From positions 620,001 to 684,000 of the forward strand of contig JBCAQO010000014.1 of NCBI GenBank assembly GCA_039111635.1: a stretch of 64,000 nt of DNA. Reading direction: 5' to 3'. The notes under the pieces were generated by a model that was given only the letters and a program-made list of their open reading frames with translations, had not been told where the DNA came from and did no database searches. This document shows, piece by piece, positions 12,405-23,400 of the stretch. The translations under genes and the position numbers were made by a program. The stretch comes from Heterobasidion occidentale. Taxonomy: Eukaryota; Basidiomycota; Agaricomycetes; Russulales; Bondarzewiaceae. Position 1 is the first letter of the stretch. Every line of letters starts with the position of its first letter.

Positions 12405-15400
12405 TCATACTTTGACAACAATCACCCAATCTTCAACCACGTTCACCCTGGGATCTTTGATCACCAACACGCTTGCCTTGCCCTCTTTTGTCTCCGCCGC
12501 AGCTATTCCGGGTACAAACTCCCACTCTAGGACCTTGCCGTTCCCAAGCGTGACGCTGGTCGGCTTTCCCACGAGTCCAAGGACAACGATCTTTTCCACG
12601 CGTACGCCATCGATGCTCTTCGCGTACTCATTCTTGGGATTATACGACACCAGCGCGCCCTGCGCTGCCGCCTTATCACGACTGGAGATGCGCACCGTCT
12701 TCCCCTTGCTCTTCTCCGCGACAAACTCCCGCCACACGTAGTTGCCCTGTTCGTTGGCAAAGGTGATACCGTCGTCGAGATAAAGCTCGCCCCGTGCGCC
12801 GAACTGATTGTCCAGCGCGACACGGAGCGTGAAGGGATCCTTTCTCATCAAGGGAGAGGACCTCCTTGGACGTTCGCGCGTAGGCAAGATGGAGCCGCCA
12901 CGGACCAGTAAGGGCACCTGATGGAGCGCCGCCGGGACCGTGATAGTCTTCCCCGCCGCCGCACCTCGATAAGCGTGGTGCGAGAAATAGTCGTAGTAGA
13001 CCTGTCATGGATCGATCAGACACGGGTATGAAGCTGATGCTTGAGGGCAATGACCTGGTTATCTGAGAGATAAACCGACTCTTCGGTAACGCCGGCTCGG
13101 GTGACAGGTTTAACGAGTAAACCCGAACCTCCCAAGTAGTACTGGTCATCGATGGCGAAGCCTGCAGCATCTTGTGGGAACATGACATATTGAGGCCTAA
13201 AGAGGGGTTAGATCTCTAACGACATGCAAACCCGGGGACTTGCGAGCGTACCTCAGGACTGGTAAACCTGTTCTGCTTGATTCGTGGAACGTAGTGTACC
13301 AAATCGGCAACATAGAGTACCTGAGGCGGAGGATATCCCGGAGCATCCCCTTGTAGGGCTCATCGTGCAAGAATGGCTCTCGTCTCTTCGTATCAATGTG
13401 GGCATGGGCACGGAAGAAAGGTGAAAAGGCCCCAAAGTGGTACCATCTGACAAGCATCTCCATGGAAGGATTGCCAAAGAAACCACCAACATCAGCTGAG
13501 AATGTGATATTAGATACCGCATCGAAAGGAGGTTCCAGATTGCTTACTGCCGCCAAAAGAGAACCCTGCTATACTGTTAGCGAGGACCGTTTTGAGCCCT
13601 ACTTCCATATGCTCCCAGGTTCCGAGGTTATCACCTGTCCACATAGCACCATATCGCTGAGATCCAGCATAGAACGAGCGGGCGAGCACGAAAGGTCGCT
13701 TGGGTGGGTCCGATCGGGCTATCAAACCTTCACTAGTAGCTTTGGGCTGTGAATGTAATTACTCAGTCGTTATGAATAGGAGAGGGAGACATCGTGTCCT
13801 CACAAGAAGCATGCCATTGATGTTGTGGAGATCACGATGCTCCCAGCCACCATAGTGGATGTTGTCCCTTGGCATGGAGATTTCAGGCCCGTTGAAAACA
13901 GCGGGCTGTCAACAGAATATATATATATAAGTTGTCAATGGAAACCAAGGTTGAATCCGAACCTCATTCATATCATTCCAAATGTAGACATCCTCCGTAC
14001 TTTCAGTCCAGGACCATTTGTCCCCTTTCGTGATCTTGAATAGCGAATGCCACCAGGGCCCGCTATCGGGGTTGAAGAAATCAACCCAGGAGCTGCTGCC
14101 TGTCCAGCACCAGCCTTCGTATTCGTTCAAATCTTTGGTTTTGACAAGAACATCGATCTCTTGGGCCCCTTTATAGACGGGGTAGTTGTCAGTACGCTTC
14201 AAATGAGGGTCTATGATCACAACCATCTGTGTTACTAAGTATCAGTGGGAGAAGCGAGCTAACAACGGTGACCATACCTTGCGTCCGACAGCGGCAACAT
14301 CGTTGGTCATGTCAACCGGATCAGGGAAACCCTTCTGATCCCAAATGAAGTACTTGTGTTCCTCCGCATATTCAATGTCGAGCCAGAACACGTCTACCGG
14401 CATGTCTTCTTCGTCAAACCTCTTCTGCACAGCCCGAACATCGTCCGAACTGATATAGTTCCACCTAGACTGGTGATACGCTAGCGCCCACTCGGCAGGA
14501 AGTGGTGTTTTACCCGTGAGGCGGGTGTATTGGGCAAAGATATCAGCCGGCGTAGGTCCAGGCAGGATGAACAGGTCAAGGATGCCCGACTCAGATATCC
14601 AGTGCGTCTCGGTCGACTTGTCCGTAGGATGGGCAACGTCAATCCATGTCTCGGATGCAACCAGGTGAAATACGCCAACCGTCGACTCCGCCGATTGAGC
14701 GTGCATAACCGGGATGGAGCCGTACAGCGACATGGTCGACGATGCGAGATGCTCAAATACATCGGCATTATACAGACGATATGGGTCGGTAAAGAATGCA
14801 CCCTCGCCCCTAGTCGTTGGAAGTGAGAGTGATGTTGCATGTTGCGGGATGCCATACACGTGACCATGATTGGGGAAGGTGATGTCGACGGAGAGCGACT
14901 CAGGGCCTACAGGCTGGGTCAATTAGAGGAATTTAAGCATCGAAATACGCACATACCCTTTGGCTTCGAATCCGTCCACGAAGAAAAGGTCTCCTCCCAG
15001 TAAGCATCCTCGGCATCACCCTCAAACCATGCCGTCGGCCTGACTTCCATGACCTCCTGCTCGTCCGATCCTTCCTCTGAAGCCACGACTGGCTTCTCCG
15101 CCTCCTTTGTTCTAAAGTGCTCCATGTGCAACAGACCTCGTCCGTTCACAACCACCTGGTCCTTCCCATTCCTGCGCAAGACCACGAGCAATGGCTCATA
15201 CTGGACAAGGACCTCGATATCCTTCTTCTTTCCGTAGACTGCTCGCACACCCTCTTTCCCCACAGTCCATTTGATATCCTGGCTAACTGGTGGTTCCGCA
15301 ACGAGCGCCCATCGGCCTGCTTCGTTGTATCGTTGTCGGAGTCCATTGACCTCGTCCATCCGCACCCTGACGACACCATCGTCCAACACCCACACGTCAA

Positions 15401-15674
15401 GGCCAAATTGGACGTTTGGGTAAAGCAAAGACTTGACGCCTGCGGTGAAAGATGCGTCCGACGTGGAAATAGACACTAAGGCGGGATCTATCGAGTAGGG
15501 TGAACGCCATGCATCGCCATTAGCTGTTGCCCGATCAGCCAAGGCGCGCCCGCGTCGACAGAATCCAGCTTGCGAGCATGTTTTGAAGTCCTGAGACTTC
15601 ACAGCAAAGGAACATGATGCGAAGGAGAGTAAGAGTAGACTACTGGCGGTAGAGAAGGCCGGCACCTTCATCAC
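12405..15674 (-). CDS. ROT2: ER glucosidase II catalytic (alpha) subunit, GH31
   Basis: Trims the two inner glucoses from N-glycans on new glycoproteins in the ER, in the calnexin folding cycle. The N terminus is a signal peptide ([20 protein letters not shown]) followed by the family's Cys-rich start ([20 protein letters not shown]). The GH31 N-terminal beta domain includes [20 protein letters not shown]. The barrel follows: [33 protein letters not shown], then the nucleophile region [13 protein letters not shown] (Asp of WND). The acid/base lies in [13 protein letters not shown], with [20 protein letters not shown] after it. The C-terminal beta domain runs to DWVIVVKV and the stop at 12405. 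There are about eight exons; one intron near 13917 carries an AT repeat. All blocks are present in order, with no break. The partner beta subunit is not in the window. Confidence 0.92.
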
Positions 15675-16189
15675 TCCCGTCTAATTCTAGGTGGACGAGA
15701 GCGAAAGAAAACGGTGGTAACAGCACGAAAGTTGTTGAGCCGGGAGACGTGGCGCGTGTATACAGCTGAGTCTGCTGAAGCCGACAACCTGGCTCTCGCT
15801 TTTCTCTTTCCACCTCAATCGTCAAGATAGGCCAGATGGCTCAGTACCCTTCAACTCAGTGTCCAAATATCAGAATGCAACTGTGGTACTGGCTCTGCAT
15901 ACTTTAGCTTGAATAATGGATCAAGAACGATTCTACATTTACATCCCGTTCGCCTGAGTTTACCATGGATTCATGCAGGTCGTCTCATATTGTATTCGAT
16001 GTCATGATCTAAATGCTTGGAGGACGCGTGTATGGGAAGGCAAAGGTCTCGGAGGTCAACACCGACTCGATAACTCCAGTAGTGGTGTACAGTCATCTTC
16101 CATCCTTCGTGAGTCAAGGTGCCTATTTGTTGAAGTCTGATCACAAGGGTTTTCTCAGTCGACGCTTCAGGACCAACTGTTATTAATTA
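15675..16189. other. Intergenic
   Basis: Promoter of the glucosidase II gene and 3' flank of the cyclase-family gene. No other feature recognised. Confidence 0.4.
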
Positions 16190-16867
16190 TCACTTACCTG
16201 CCTGAGCCCAAGCTACCGCTCTTATCGGTGATCCATCACAGCCTTCCAATTGCAGTGGAAGCAGACTGACGATGGGATCCTTCACCTCGAGCAGCGTGTT
16301 CAGGTTGTTCAGATTCTCTGCAATGACCCCTCCCCTCCCTAAAAATTCTAGATGCACCTCATGTTTGGCTTCCCCGCCGTGCTGCACTATCCCGTCCGGA
16401 CTCAGCGCATCGATTCCGATGACCTTGATTCCACGATCCGCAATCTTTCTTGCTGCATCCACGTCGATTCGTGGACTCGCTGGATACTCCTCCTGGCCCC
16501 AGTACTTAGACCATCCTGTGCAGAATAGTACCATTGTCCCCGACGTCAACTTCTTCTCATATGGGGCTAAATCCTCCCACTTTATGGTAGCCCTCGGTTT
16601 CTTCCCACGCACATCGATCACCACAGCTGGTCCGACAAGAATAGAGAGGTCGAGGTCAGATATGCTCGCACCACCTTCGATAAAATGAACGGGGGCATCG
16701 ATATGGGTCCCTGTATGGGATCCGAAATTGAGCAGGGATACGTTTGAGCCACTTGCTGCGATAGAGCAAATGCGTTCGCAGTTGTAGTGTGGGTGGTCAG
16801 AGCAGTAGCTTCCACCGGTTGTTGTGAGCGGATGGCTGAGGTCGATGATGAATTGTGTTGGCGACAT
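16190..16867 (-). CDS. Cyclase-family (kynurenine formamidase-like) metal hydrolase
   Basis: A single-exon frame of 225 codons from MSPTQFIIDLSHPLTTTGGS. The hallmark metal-binding motif appears as SHTGTHIDAPVHF, and a second conserved block is VIGIDALSPDG followed by HEVHLEFLGRGGVIAENL. These define the PF04199 cyclase family, which includes bacterial-type arylformamidases (N-formylkynurenine to kynurenine) and various uncharacterised hydrolases. Length is normal for the family (200-260). No signal peptide, so probably cytosolic. The frame also runs 36 codons further upstream, but the internal Met gives the standard N terminus. The last codons overlap a perfect GTAAGT donor, so an alternative spliced tail is possible. 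The substrate cannot be inferred from the neighbours. Confidence 0.8.
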   Translation of the reverse strand: MSPTQFIIDLSHPLTTTGGSYCSDHPHYNCERICSIAASGSNVSLLNFGSHTGTHIDAPVHFIEGGASISDLDLSILVGPAVVIDVRGKKPRATIKWEDLAPYEKKLTSGTMVLFCTGWSKYWGQEEYPASPRIDVDAARKIADRGIKVIGIDALSPDGIVQHGGEAKHEVHLEFLGRGGVIAENLNNLNTLLEVKDPIVSLLPLQLEGCDGSPIRAVAWAQAGK

Positions 16868-17430
16868 ATGGTCGGTATGTAAGTTTTTTTCGGTCGAGCA
16901 CTCTGTGCCTCTGTGCTTTCGTATCACATTCGAGATCACGATGATTGTGAGCGGCGGGCCGCAGGCCCGGCCCATCCGCGTGATAGAGGTCGAACAGTAA
17001 GTCTCTATTCACCTTCTGTATTGACCTCACTCTTCAGACCTACAGTATCGCTGGGAACTTTCAAATAATGATGTAGCGTTTGTGTGGATATTCAGATTTT
17101 TGAGAAAATGCTACCGACATCGACTGCAAGAAGTCTTCAAGATTGCTTGAGACTAACGTTAGATCGTTGACGCCAATTTTGCGTTTCTCTAGACGACGAT
17201 CAGTCGAGGACCTTTTATTCAGCGATACATATTTCGGCAATGGAAATGGAAATATTTCATCCGCTCGGGAAGGACAGCATAATGTCACAAAAAGTAAAAC
17301 CAGCTAGCGGTGAACTTCAGTCACATCGACTATCACCGCGGTCGCTGAAACGAGAGCGCAGCAGCGACCACGACCTGCTCGATTCTGTCCGGGTATCAGC
17401 TATCCCAAGCTCACCAGAGAAGGATAGATA
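16868..17430. other. Intergenic
   Basis: Upstream region of the cyclase-family gene and 3' flank of the carrier gene that ends at 17431. No coding signal supported. Confidence 0.4.
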
Positions 17431-18586
17431 TTACCGCTGTTTCACCATCAATGTGATACCCTGACTCAAAAATCCCTTTATGACCTGTGCGTCTAGACCT
17501 TGGTATAGTCCACCAGGGAACCCACTTCGCTGGGTATATGCATCACGAAGAACGCTTCGGATCGAAAGGCGCGAATTGCCTGAGGATTCGGACTTCGCGA
17601 GTTGAAGGCGGGTTTTGGCGATGATCAGTGGGTAGAGAATGGCTACGGCTGAGTTTTTGGATTGTATTACAGTCAACAATCGCAGGAAAAGTGGGGTTAA
17701 TATGTGACCAACCCAAAGAGTTCGCCAAGGCGGCACCGAGGAAAGCTTGCAGGGGAGAAGGTATCTGTTTACGTTTACCTTGGAGTATAAATTGACGATA
17801 CAGTTGAAAGAACGAGAATGTAAGAGATGGGTTGAGCGAGAGGAGTATTGTCGATTCGAATCCTGGATCAACGATCAATTGTTAAAGGACGCCAGTCACT
17901 GAGCGAGTACTGACCTTTCCAAAAGCCAGCCAAGCCCTCCTCGGCATAGATAGACTTGGCTGTTCCATACAGACCTTTGTCTTCCGCGATGCCGTTGTTG
18001 ACTTTCTCTCCTTCGCCATCTTCCGCTTCCCGGAGCTCGTCGTCACCCCCTTCCCGTTCCGTTTGCAATCTGACAGTTATATTACTCAGAGGACTAGAAA
18101 TGAAGCGACTCGCCACGCCTGCTATGAACCCGATGCCGAGCTCTCGTGGGACAGATAGAATGGGTGCCTTTGAGGATGAACGGTTTGACGAGCGGCGTAT
18201 AAGAAGAGAACGGAGAAAAGAGTAGGTGTAGAAATATAGGAAGCTTGAGACGAACGTTCAAGCTTCATAATATGGTAGGATCAACGATGCTTACTTTGAC
18301 AGAATAGTGGATGCACTGTCTGAATTCAACCCATCGTACAGAGCGGTGACACCGTACTTCTTTACTGTATACCTGAGGATCGTAATCGCACCTCTGATCC
18401 CTGGCAAAGTATGAGCATTCTTTTTATTATTTTAAACCGATTGTAAGACACACCATGTAGTTTCTTGGATTTCGTCGTCTGCAGTCGAGTTGTCACCAAG
18501 TCCAGTGGATAAGAAATAGCATTCGCTGTTGCGCTTCCAATGGCACCCGAGAATGCTTGCACAATGGGTGGTAGTGTGCTAGTCAT
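17431..18586 (-). CDS. ANT1: Peroxisomal-type adenine nucleotide carrier (mitochondrial carrier family)
   Basis: Solute carrier with three tandem repeats. Repeat 1 starts MTSTLPPIVQAFSGAIGSAT with signature SYPLDLVTTRLQT. Repeat 2 carries SPLSNITVRLQTEREGG and EEGLAGFWKG. Repeat 3 carries LYPLIIAKTRLQLAKSES and the end GLYQGLDAQVIKGFLSQGIT. The repeat 2 signature begins with Ser-Pro-Leu-Ser instead of PxD, a feature I associate with the peroxisomal ATP/AMP carriers (Ant1, PMP47). These bring ATP into peroxisomes for fatty-acid activation. About six exons with short introns. The start is the Met at 18586, after which the first transmembrane helix follows at once. It is divergently arranged with a 3-hydroxyacyl-CoA dehydrogenase, which supports a role in fatty-acid oxidation. 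Assignment to peroxisome over mitochondrion is inference. Confidence 0.75.
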
Positions 18587-18890
18587 CTCATAGGAAAATG
18601 CTGAAGGTACAGCGACGGACAGTGATAGAAATAAGATTGGATTGAGCTCGACGTGATCATGATGTTCGTCCTCAATGACGGTCAACGTCAAACGCAGAGC
18701 AGCGGCACTCCACCGCCAGTGACGTCACCGCAAGGTGAGAATCACGTGAATACCGTCTGAAACGCGACGTGCCGGAGGGCGGGGAACTTGTTTGCCTCTT
18801 GAAAGCTGTGCCAGCGCTACTGTTCTTAGCGAGGAATCGGCCATCCAAGCAACGCACAGAAATATACCCAGTGGATAACGGCGAACAGAA
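18587..18890. promoter_or_regulatory. Bidirectional promoter with CRE and E-box
   Basis: These 304 bp separate the start codons of the carrier (minus) and the dehydrogenase (plus). They contain a perfect CRE/ATF palindrome TGACGTCA at 18720-18727 and a CACGTG E-box at 18743-18748, both near the middle. Regulation by bZIP or bHLH factors is inference from motif identity. Confidence 0.55.
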
Positions 18891-20261
18891 ATGGCGTATA
18901 TTGCCTCCCACGGAATCAAATCTCTTGGTGTGTTGGGTGCAGGGCAGATGGGTACATTGCACAACCTTCATGTTACCCATGGTGATTTATGTTTCTGCAT
19001 GTAGGATTGGGCATCGCCTATGTCGCTGCTCTGCGCGCTAAAGTGCCCGTACTTCTCCATGACCGTTCCGACGAGCAGATCAGTAAAGGTCTGAAGTTCA
19101 TGGACAAGCTGCTTGCAAAGGACGTAGCAAAGGGCAAGATCCAGGAGCTCGACGCGAAGGAGGCGAGAGACCGTATCACCGTCATTGACGGGGCTCGTGG
19201 TCTCACAGGTCTCCGGGACGTAGATATGGTCGTCGAGGTGCGGCTTCCATTTTAATTTAATGACTGGTGGTCCTCATATGCGCACAACTTCGTAGGCAGT
19301 GTCAGAGAATCTTTCTCTGAAACAGACTATATTTCGATCGTTATCTGCAGAACTGAGGCCAGATACTATCCTTGCAACGAATACTTCGTCGATTTCTATC
19401 ACGAAAATTGCTGCAGCAACCATTCCTGAAGGACAGACGTCGGCATCAGAAGCAGGAAAGAAGAGCGCGTCGCGTGTAGTGGGTCCGTGCTGTCTAAGTT
19501 CCTAATGACACCTCCCAGTGAACCTTGATCATTGCACAGGGCTTCATTTCTTCAACCCCGTACCTGTTATGGTACTTTGGCAGTTTATCTTCTCTAATTG
19601 CCATTTGAGGCTGATTTACTCTTGCAGAAACTCGTTGAGATTATATCTGCCCTCCAAACATCTCCAGAAACGTTGGATACTGCACGCTCGTTTGCAACCG
19701 CATGCGGCAAGGAGGTGACAACTTCGCAGGACGTGCCTGGATTTGTTTCGAACGCTCTCTTGATGCCCTTCATCAACGAGGTTCGTCCATCGTCTTGAAC
19801 AAGGCCCATTTGACGAATATATTTTGCATAGGCAATCATGTGGCTCGAGAAGGTGCGTCAAATACCTCTTTTCTGTGCGGTTTGCATTTAGCGTTTGGCT
19901 TTTGTAGGGAGTGGCAACTCGCGACGATATCGACAAGACTCTCAGACTTGGCATGAATCATCCAATGGGACCATTGCAACTAGGTACGAATGACTTCATA
20001 CAGTTCATTCTTTGTGTCTGAAATTTCACGATAATTCCTTCAACAGCCGATTTGTGAGTATCAGTTTGTTTGGAACCACTACCGTGTTGACGTAAATCGT
20101 CCAGCATTGGTCTTGATACTTGTCTTGCCATTCAACAAACGCTCTATCAAGGAACCGGGGACTCCAAATACCGCCCTAGTGTCCTTCTCGAACGAATGGT
20201 CGACGCGCAATGGTATGGGAAGAAGAACGGAAAGGGCTTCTACGAGTACAAGAACGAATAG
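18891..20261 (+). CDS. L-3-hydroxyacyl-CoA dehydrogenase, short chain
   Basis: Oxidises 3-hydroxyacyl-CoA to 3-ketoacyl-CoA with NAD in beta-oxidation. Exon 1 (from 18891) encodes [20 protein letters not shown], the Rossmann GxGxMG loop, completed across the intron as [20 protein letters not shown]. Then come [30 protein letters not shown] (catalytic His in HFFNP), [37 protein letters not shown] and [12 protein letters not shown]. It ends [14 protein letters not shown] at 20261. Exon joins read in phase, including microexons around AIMWLEK and ADF. Length near 320 residues matches mitochondrial HADH. No obvious presequence or PTS1, so the compartment is open. It converges on the helicase gene with a 209-bp gap. 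Confidence 0.88.
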
Positions 20262-20470
20262 TGTCATCTACGCTATGTACCTTCACTTCATTCGTTCGTC
20301 TTGTATTCTTAGATGCGGCTTGAAGGTCTAATATCTCAGGATACTTTGTTATTCCCGAGGCTCTTCCTTTGAAATAGATTAAATGAAAGCCTCGAACTGT
20401 CCACTCGGGTGCGAGGATATAAATTCGAGAATGCAAGATCGTACATTGGCACCACAATCCTCCATACAGA

Positions 20471-23400
20471 CTACGCCCACATCGCTTTAAACTTCGCTCC
20501 AAACTCCTCCGTGACCGTATTCACCACTTCATAGACCTTCCAATCACGATCCGACGTACCTGCAGGTCGCTGGAACACGTGTGATGCGCTGTTCTGTATA
20601 TCCTGCTTTTCTTCCGCTTCGGCCGGGTCTAGTGTGCCATACCCACTGTCAATCTCATCTCCTCCATCTTCACTAACCGCCGATACCCGCTGCCGAGATG
20701 CATTTTCGAGCAGATTTTCCAGATCGCCACGGATAGCAGCGAGGGACATGTGGAAATCCTGGAGAATATACCAGACATCACCGCGCCTGATCCCATTGTA
20801 CCTGACCAACGCATCGACTTGCCCGTGCAAGTAGAAATCCAGAATATGGGCATTGAGGGCGAAAGGCTTTGTTGCGTTGCCTGGGACAGCAATGATACGG
20901 TCGAGTGATGGGACAGCAGACTCATTCAGATGGATCCCTCTTCGTACGGTGTTTGCGAGCTCCTGTACACTATGGAAATTGTCGGCATGGCCTGAATTAG
21001 CAATGAAGGGCGAACGGGCGATAGGACGGATGGCGGTCTCTTTGAAAAAAGTGATCACGGGCGTCTCCTGGGATTCATTTCGGTGCCCGAATGATTTTTC
21101 GCTCAAGGGAAGTATGTCATCTGATGCGAGAGTGTTGGCATATTGACTGGCGAATGTAACTGCGTATGCTGTGAAGACTTTTAGGATTTCCTCGTGATGA
21201 TTCACTAGTACCTTGTGCGCAGTTCCCGGAATAGGAGGCAGCACAACGCGAGACGGTCCCTTTCCAATGAGCTCGCGGATGTTCTGGTGAGTGGTATAAA
21301 CCTCTGGAAGGTACCTCCGACCGAACAGGTGGCAAGTGACGATCAGGAAGTCCAGCTGAGCTTGTTCCGAAATAGGTTGACTGCAGATATCATGAATCAC
21401 CCCACTCTGAAGCAGAGCGACGATGGCAAGATTACTCGGCTCTGTATAATAGAGGTGGGATGCAATGCCGAAGAGGTTGATTGGTTTGCCGTCCTGATCG
21501 AGGAGGCTTGCACGTCGGAGGTACTCTATGCTGAATCGAAGATGATGCAGGAGTTGATCATGACCTATATCGGAACCAAAACTGATCTGGGGAAGTCGCA
21601 GGATACTCTTGATCGCTTCCACAGCGTAAGTCGAATTTTCCGAACCGTGGAGGAGACTGAACAAGCGTAGAGATAGTGTTGATGACATCGGGAAACTGCC
21701 AGCCAGTCCCGGAAGCCTTGAGAGCATCAAGCGCTGGATGCGGTTCAACGGCAGCCCGTAGAATACGACTCGACCAAGCAGATCAAATCCACGTCGACCA
21801 GCTCGACCAGAACATTGTCGATACTGAATGCATCAATGCTTAGAGGTAGGATGAAGGCGAACTATGACATTGCGCACTCACCATAAGAGCTGTAAGGAAT
21901 GGAGAATCTCCACAGAAGACAGATGTTTTAGTGGGAGCATTAATACCCAGCGCCAGTGTGCCTGTAGGAATAGAGTTCAGCTTCACTTGTATATTCCTCC
22001 GAAAACAACATACCAGTCGCGATGACCACTCGCAGAAAGCCGATACGGAATAAACTATGAGAAGGATATAAGCGACAAGGAAAAAAAAACGAAAACATAA
22101 AAACGGCGGGGTTTTGACTCACCGCTCGACGAGATTCCTGTAATTCTTATTCATACCAGCATGATGAACACCGACACCCCTCTGCAATGCAGGGATCGCC
22201 CATTCAGGAAGATGTGCTCGCCGAGATAGGTCATACAGGTCTTCTGTGAATTCCCTCTTGCCGTATGACCTCGAAAGGCCGGTAAATGTGAACTGAGGAG
22301 ATGGATCTTTGGGATCAAAAGTACTCTCCCAGGAGTGATCCTCTGTTCTGATAATATCTTCGGCATCCTTCTTGCGTACAACTGTAGGATGGCGAGCCCG
22401 TTCCTGCTGTAAGATTTTCCACTCTTCCCACCGATCTATCTTGCGTTGCCACTCGGGGCTGTTCTTGCGCCAGGCCTTTTCACTCTCTAATGAAGTACGA
22501 AGAACTTCCGCAGCCATATTCTCGCACATATTTCTATCAAAATTGAACAGCAGAGCCGGCTAGAACACATGACAATGGATGAAGTCAGTAAGCTTTTGAT
22601 AATAAAAGCAAGGAACACCGAACCAGGTTGTTAGTAGCGTGAAGGTCTGCGAGCAGCGGGACCAAGCCGCCTAGAAATAGTGGAAGCCTTGGTGCTGTGT
22701 TCAGAATGCTCTCATCTGATTTGGCTAGGATGGGATCCTGCACTTGAGCGACTATTTTTCTCAAGGGAGACGAGATGGATGCCATATCTGACGTCACGAG
22801 CAAAGATGATAGCACTTCCTTCATTGCGGCTTCATACCTTAGTATATCCTTTTGCTTCAAGAAAATCGAAGAAGGAAAAAACGTGCTCGGTTCAAGACGG
22901 TCCAGATTTTCAACGACACCTGTACCGCAAGAGCGCAGTGCTTGATACAAGCGAAGTAGATCGGTGGCCTCCAACGAGAAGTCAGATGGAAGAGAAGAAG
23001 CTCCGAACGACAGGGCCGAGACAGGGTGAATAAATCTCATCAGGTCTTTCGTTCTATACTCTGTCAATCCAGCAAATTTGGCTGACATTGTCTGCGCCTT
23101 CGTTGGGTCAGAAAAGTCGAGACTCGCGATGTCAAGGTCAGAGTCGGACTTGGAAGAGAATTTGGAGTTCGACATCTGTGGGAAATAGGCGAATTTCCGG
23201 AGATGCGAATAACGATGCGGATAGTGGATGTATTTGTGTCGGAACCCCTTCGCTTGCTGGACATGTTCCAACCAGGTATTGAATCTTTCAGCTTCACCGA
23301 TGGTCGCTGAAAGGCCGCTAGAAAGAACCATTTAAATTTCAAGCGCAGATTGAGGGTTGATAATGTGACCTACATGATGGGGCAAGGTGCCAACAGTATG

